Assembly (NCBI GenBank): GCA_004552385.1
Contig: SFOL01000001.1
Location: 29,525-93,524, forward strand
Length of the DNA: 64,000 nucleotides
From: Bacteroidales bacterium
Lineage (GTDB): Bacteria; Bacteroidota; Bacteroidia; Bacteroidales; Marinilabiliaceae
Direction of reading: 5' to 3'
Shown: positions 62,893 through 64,000 of the stretch, piece by piece
Position numbering within the stretch: the first letter of the stretch is position 1
Layout: each line of letters opens with the position of its first letter
Position numbers and translations under genes: made by a program
The notes under the pieces: generated by a model
What the model was told of the DNA's origin: nothing
Seen by the model: only the letters and a program-made list of their open reading frames with translations
Database searches by the model: none

Positions 62893-63973
62893 ATGGCGGC
62901 GAAAACTTCGATACCTGGGCTGTTCGGGCAACCTAAAGGACGCTCAAGCAGAGACTACACGAAAGAGCGTTTTTGGGGAAAGAACCAATTCAACAGTTCC
63001 TTCCCTGTGTCCCTGGTGGCTTACATGCATAGCAAGGCGTTGAAGTTGGCATATCTGCGCACCAACGGAGACAACGAGATAGAGCACGATGAAATAAATA
63101 GGTGCGGACGTATTGCTCGGCATGGATCCTTTGGACGAGAACACGTACTACAACTACGAGGCGGGATTTGCCCCTTATGAAGATTTCTACGTAGGAGACA
63201 GGGAAAAGATAGACCTTGTGGTTGCTGACAAATCCAACAGAAATATGCCTTTAGTTGGGCTCGAGATAAAATTGACTGCGCTACCCGACAACTCTACCAA
63301 GAACAGGGAGAATTCCGAGCAAGGCTGCGAGATAGTTGTGCGACCGCCCACTATATGCTTTCTCGCCTGCTCCATATGCTCTTGTTACCCGACGGGAGAG
63401 GGTAGAGACCGTTTGCGAAACTTGTTGAACTCAGTACCCCAAATCAACCATTGGGAGGAAGCCGACGAGGTTTCTCCCCACTACGATAAGATTGAAGCAG
63501 CAGTGCTTGCCGTCTCCAACGATATGCAAGACAGACAGAAGCCCCTCGTCTTGCAACCCATTTGGAAAACAGAGGGGGCGAAAATGCGGCTTGCGGAAGA
63601 CTGCCTTGATTGCTTCGTGTGGTCAGACCTCGCCTTGCTCAACCTATGCATAGCTCAAACCGGCACTCCAGGCATGAGCCGATTCAAGCGCACCGTGATT
63701 TGGACTTATCGTATGCTTTTCGACTACAGCGTATATGGTCAGTTCGATTATGTAAGAATCATAAAATTGCATTCGTATGACTTCGCAAACGATAAGGCGT
63801 TTGCGGTAAATGGTGCAATAACGAACCCATATTTGAAAAGCAGAGAACTTATTTGCCCGAGAATCAAAAGGCAAGAGATTAAATACATTATATTGGGCGG
63901 AGGACAGAAGTTTCTTAGCCCCGAGCGACGTTTTGACGCAGTCCTTGCTGCAAGTCCAGAAATCTTTGAATAG
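62893..63973 (+). pseudogene. HindVP-type restriction endonuclease, broken by a one-base frameshift
   Basis: Two overlapping frames together read as one type II restriction enzyme of about 360 residues. Frame one, from the ATG at 62893, carries FWGKNQFNSSFPVSLVAYM. Frame two, open from about 63104 to the stop at 63973, carries GDREKIDLVVADKS, GLEIKLTALPDNST and CEIVVRPPTICFLACSIC. The last is a PD-(D/E)xK-type site (Asp in KIDLVV and the EIK triplet). Removing one base in the GGTGCG at 63101-63106 joins the frames without any other change (E-I-N-R, then A-D-V-L-L-G-M). So a single inserted base, or a sequencing error, separates them. Base composition is lower in G+C than nadB, suggesting acquisition by transfer. 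HindVP-like enzymes recognise GRCGYC in known cases; the specificity here is not deducible. Confidence 0.75.
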
Positions 63974-63975
63974 AA

Positions 63976-64000
63976 ATGAATGTTGTCGACTTATTCGCAG
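63976..64000 (+). CDS. DNA cytosine-5 methyltransferase, first codons only
   Basis: Two bases after the endonuclease stop an ATG opens a frame MNVVDLFA that runs off the window. VVDLFA followed by G is motif I of cytosine-5 methyltransferases (DLFAGxGG). With the upstream endonuclease this would be the modification half of a type II system. Only eight residues are visible, so the call rests on the motif and on the neighbour. Confidence 0.55.

Noticed and set aside
1..64000. CRISPR arrays, tRNA or rRNA genes, insertion sequences, prophage genes
   Set aside because: I looked for spaced direct repeats, cloverleaf T-arm signatures, transposase motifs and phage structural genes and found none. 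The only tandem repeat is the 18-bp coding array at 45155.

Overview
This window looks like chromosomal DNA of a Bacteroidota bacterium, order Bacteroidales, most likely a gut Muribaculaceae-type organism. The order rests on several signals: repeated -7 promoter boxes of the form TAnnTTTG with no sigma70-like -10, PorZ with a type IX secretion sorting domain, DUF5683 beside parAB, a CcsBA-type System II cytochrome c biogenesis protein, the long alanine-rich S16 tail, and SPOR, imelysin and MBOAT families in their Bacteroidales forms. The family-level guess is inference. G+C is high for the order, genes are densely packed, and I saw no rRNA, tRNA, CRISPR array or transposase.

Region by region. 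(1) 1-5.6 kb, minus strand: two outer-membrane barrels flank an imelysin lipoprotein and a di-heme cytochrome lipoprotein; the cytochrome c assembly gene ccsA is divergent at 5.8-8.1 kb. (2) 8.2-14.3 kb, plus: a tight run recJ, pepP-like peptidase, ppx/gppA, and a sigma54 activator with no DNA-binding domain, then an orphan gene. (3) 14.4-18.3 kb, minus: porZ, rdgB and a universal stress protein. (4) 18.4-22.6 kb, plus: a membrane-anchored adenylate cyclase and a malic enzyme/phosphotransacetylase-like fusion. (5) 22.8-31.7 kb, minus: an acyl-activating enzyme/carrier/acyltransferase fusion, ispD, a PAP2-like protein, rpoN, comB, a DUF5683 gene, parB and parA. (6) 32.1-41.0 kb, minus: an ilvD-ilvB-ilvN-ilvC-leuA-leuC operon headed by a leader peptide and attenuator that gene callers would miss. 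(7) 41.2-48 kb: a GH26 lipoprotein, tRNA methyltransferase, rubrerythrin, hisA, a SPOR protein and dnaG. (8) 48-62.9 kb: a DUF3108 gene, tsaB, rpsP, dnaE, a surface-polymer O-acylation cassette (two SGNH proteins plus MBOAT), a lipoprotein and nadB. (9) 62.9-64 kb: a HindVP-type restriction endonuclease gene broken by one base, followed at the window edge by the first codons of a cytosine-5 methyltransferase.

The strongest new observation is the ilv-leu attenuator. A 21-codon leader, 12 codons of which are Leu, Val or Ile, is followed by segments that can form mutually exclusive 1:2, 2:3 and 3:4 stems; the last is a 12-bp terminator with a U run. Next in interest are the broken restriction-modification system, the HTH-less sigma54 activator encoded in the same window as rpoN, and the probably surface-exposed di-heme/imelysin cluster beside its cytochrome maturation gene. 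Many start codons below were moved downstream from the longest ORF because a promoter box or family alignment made the longer start implausible.
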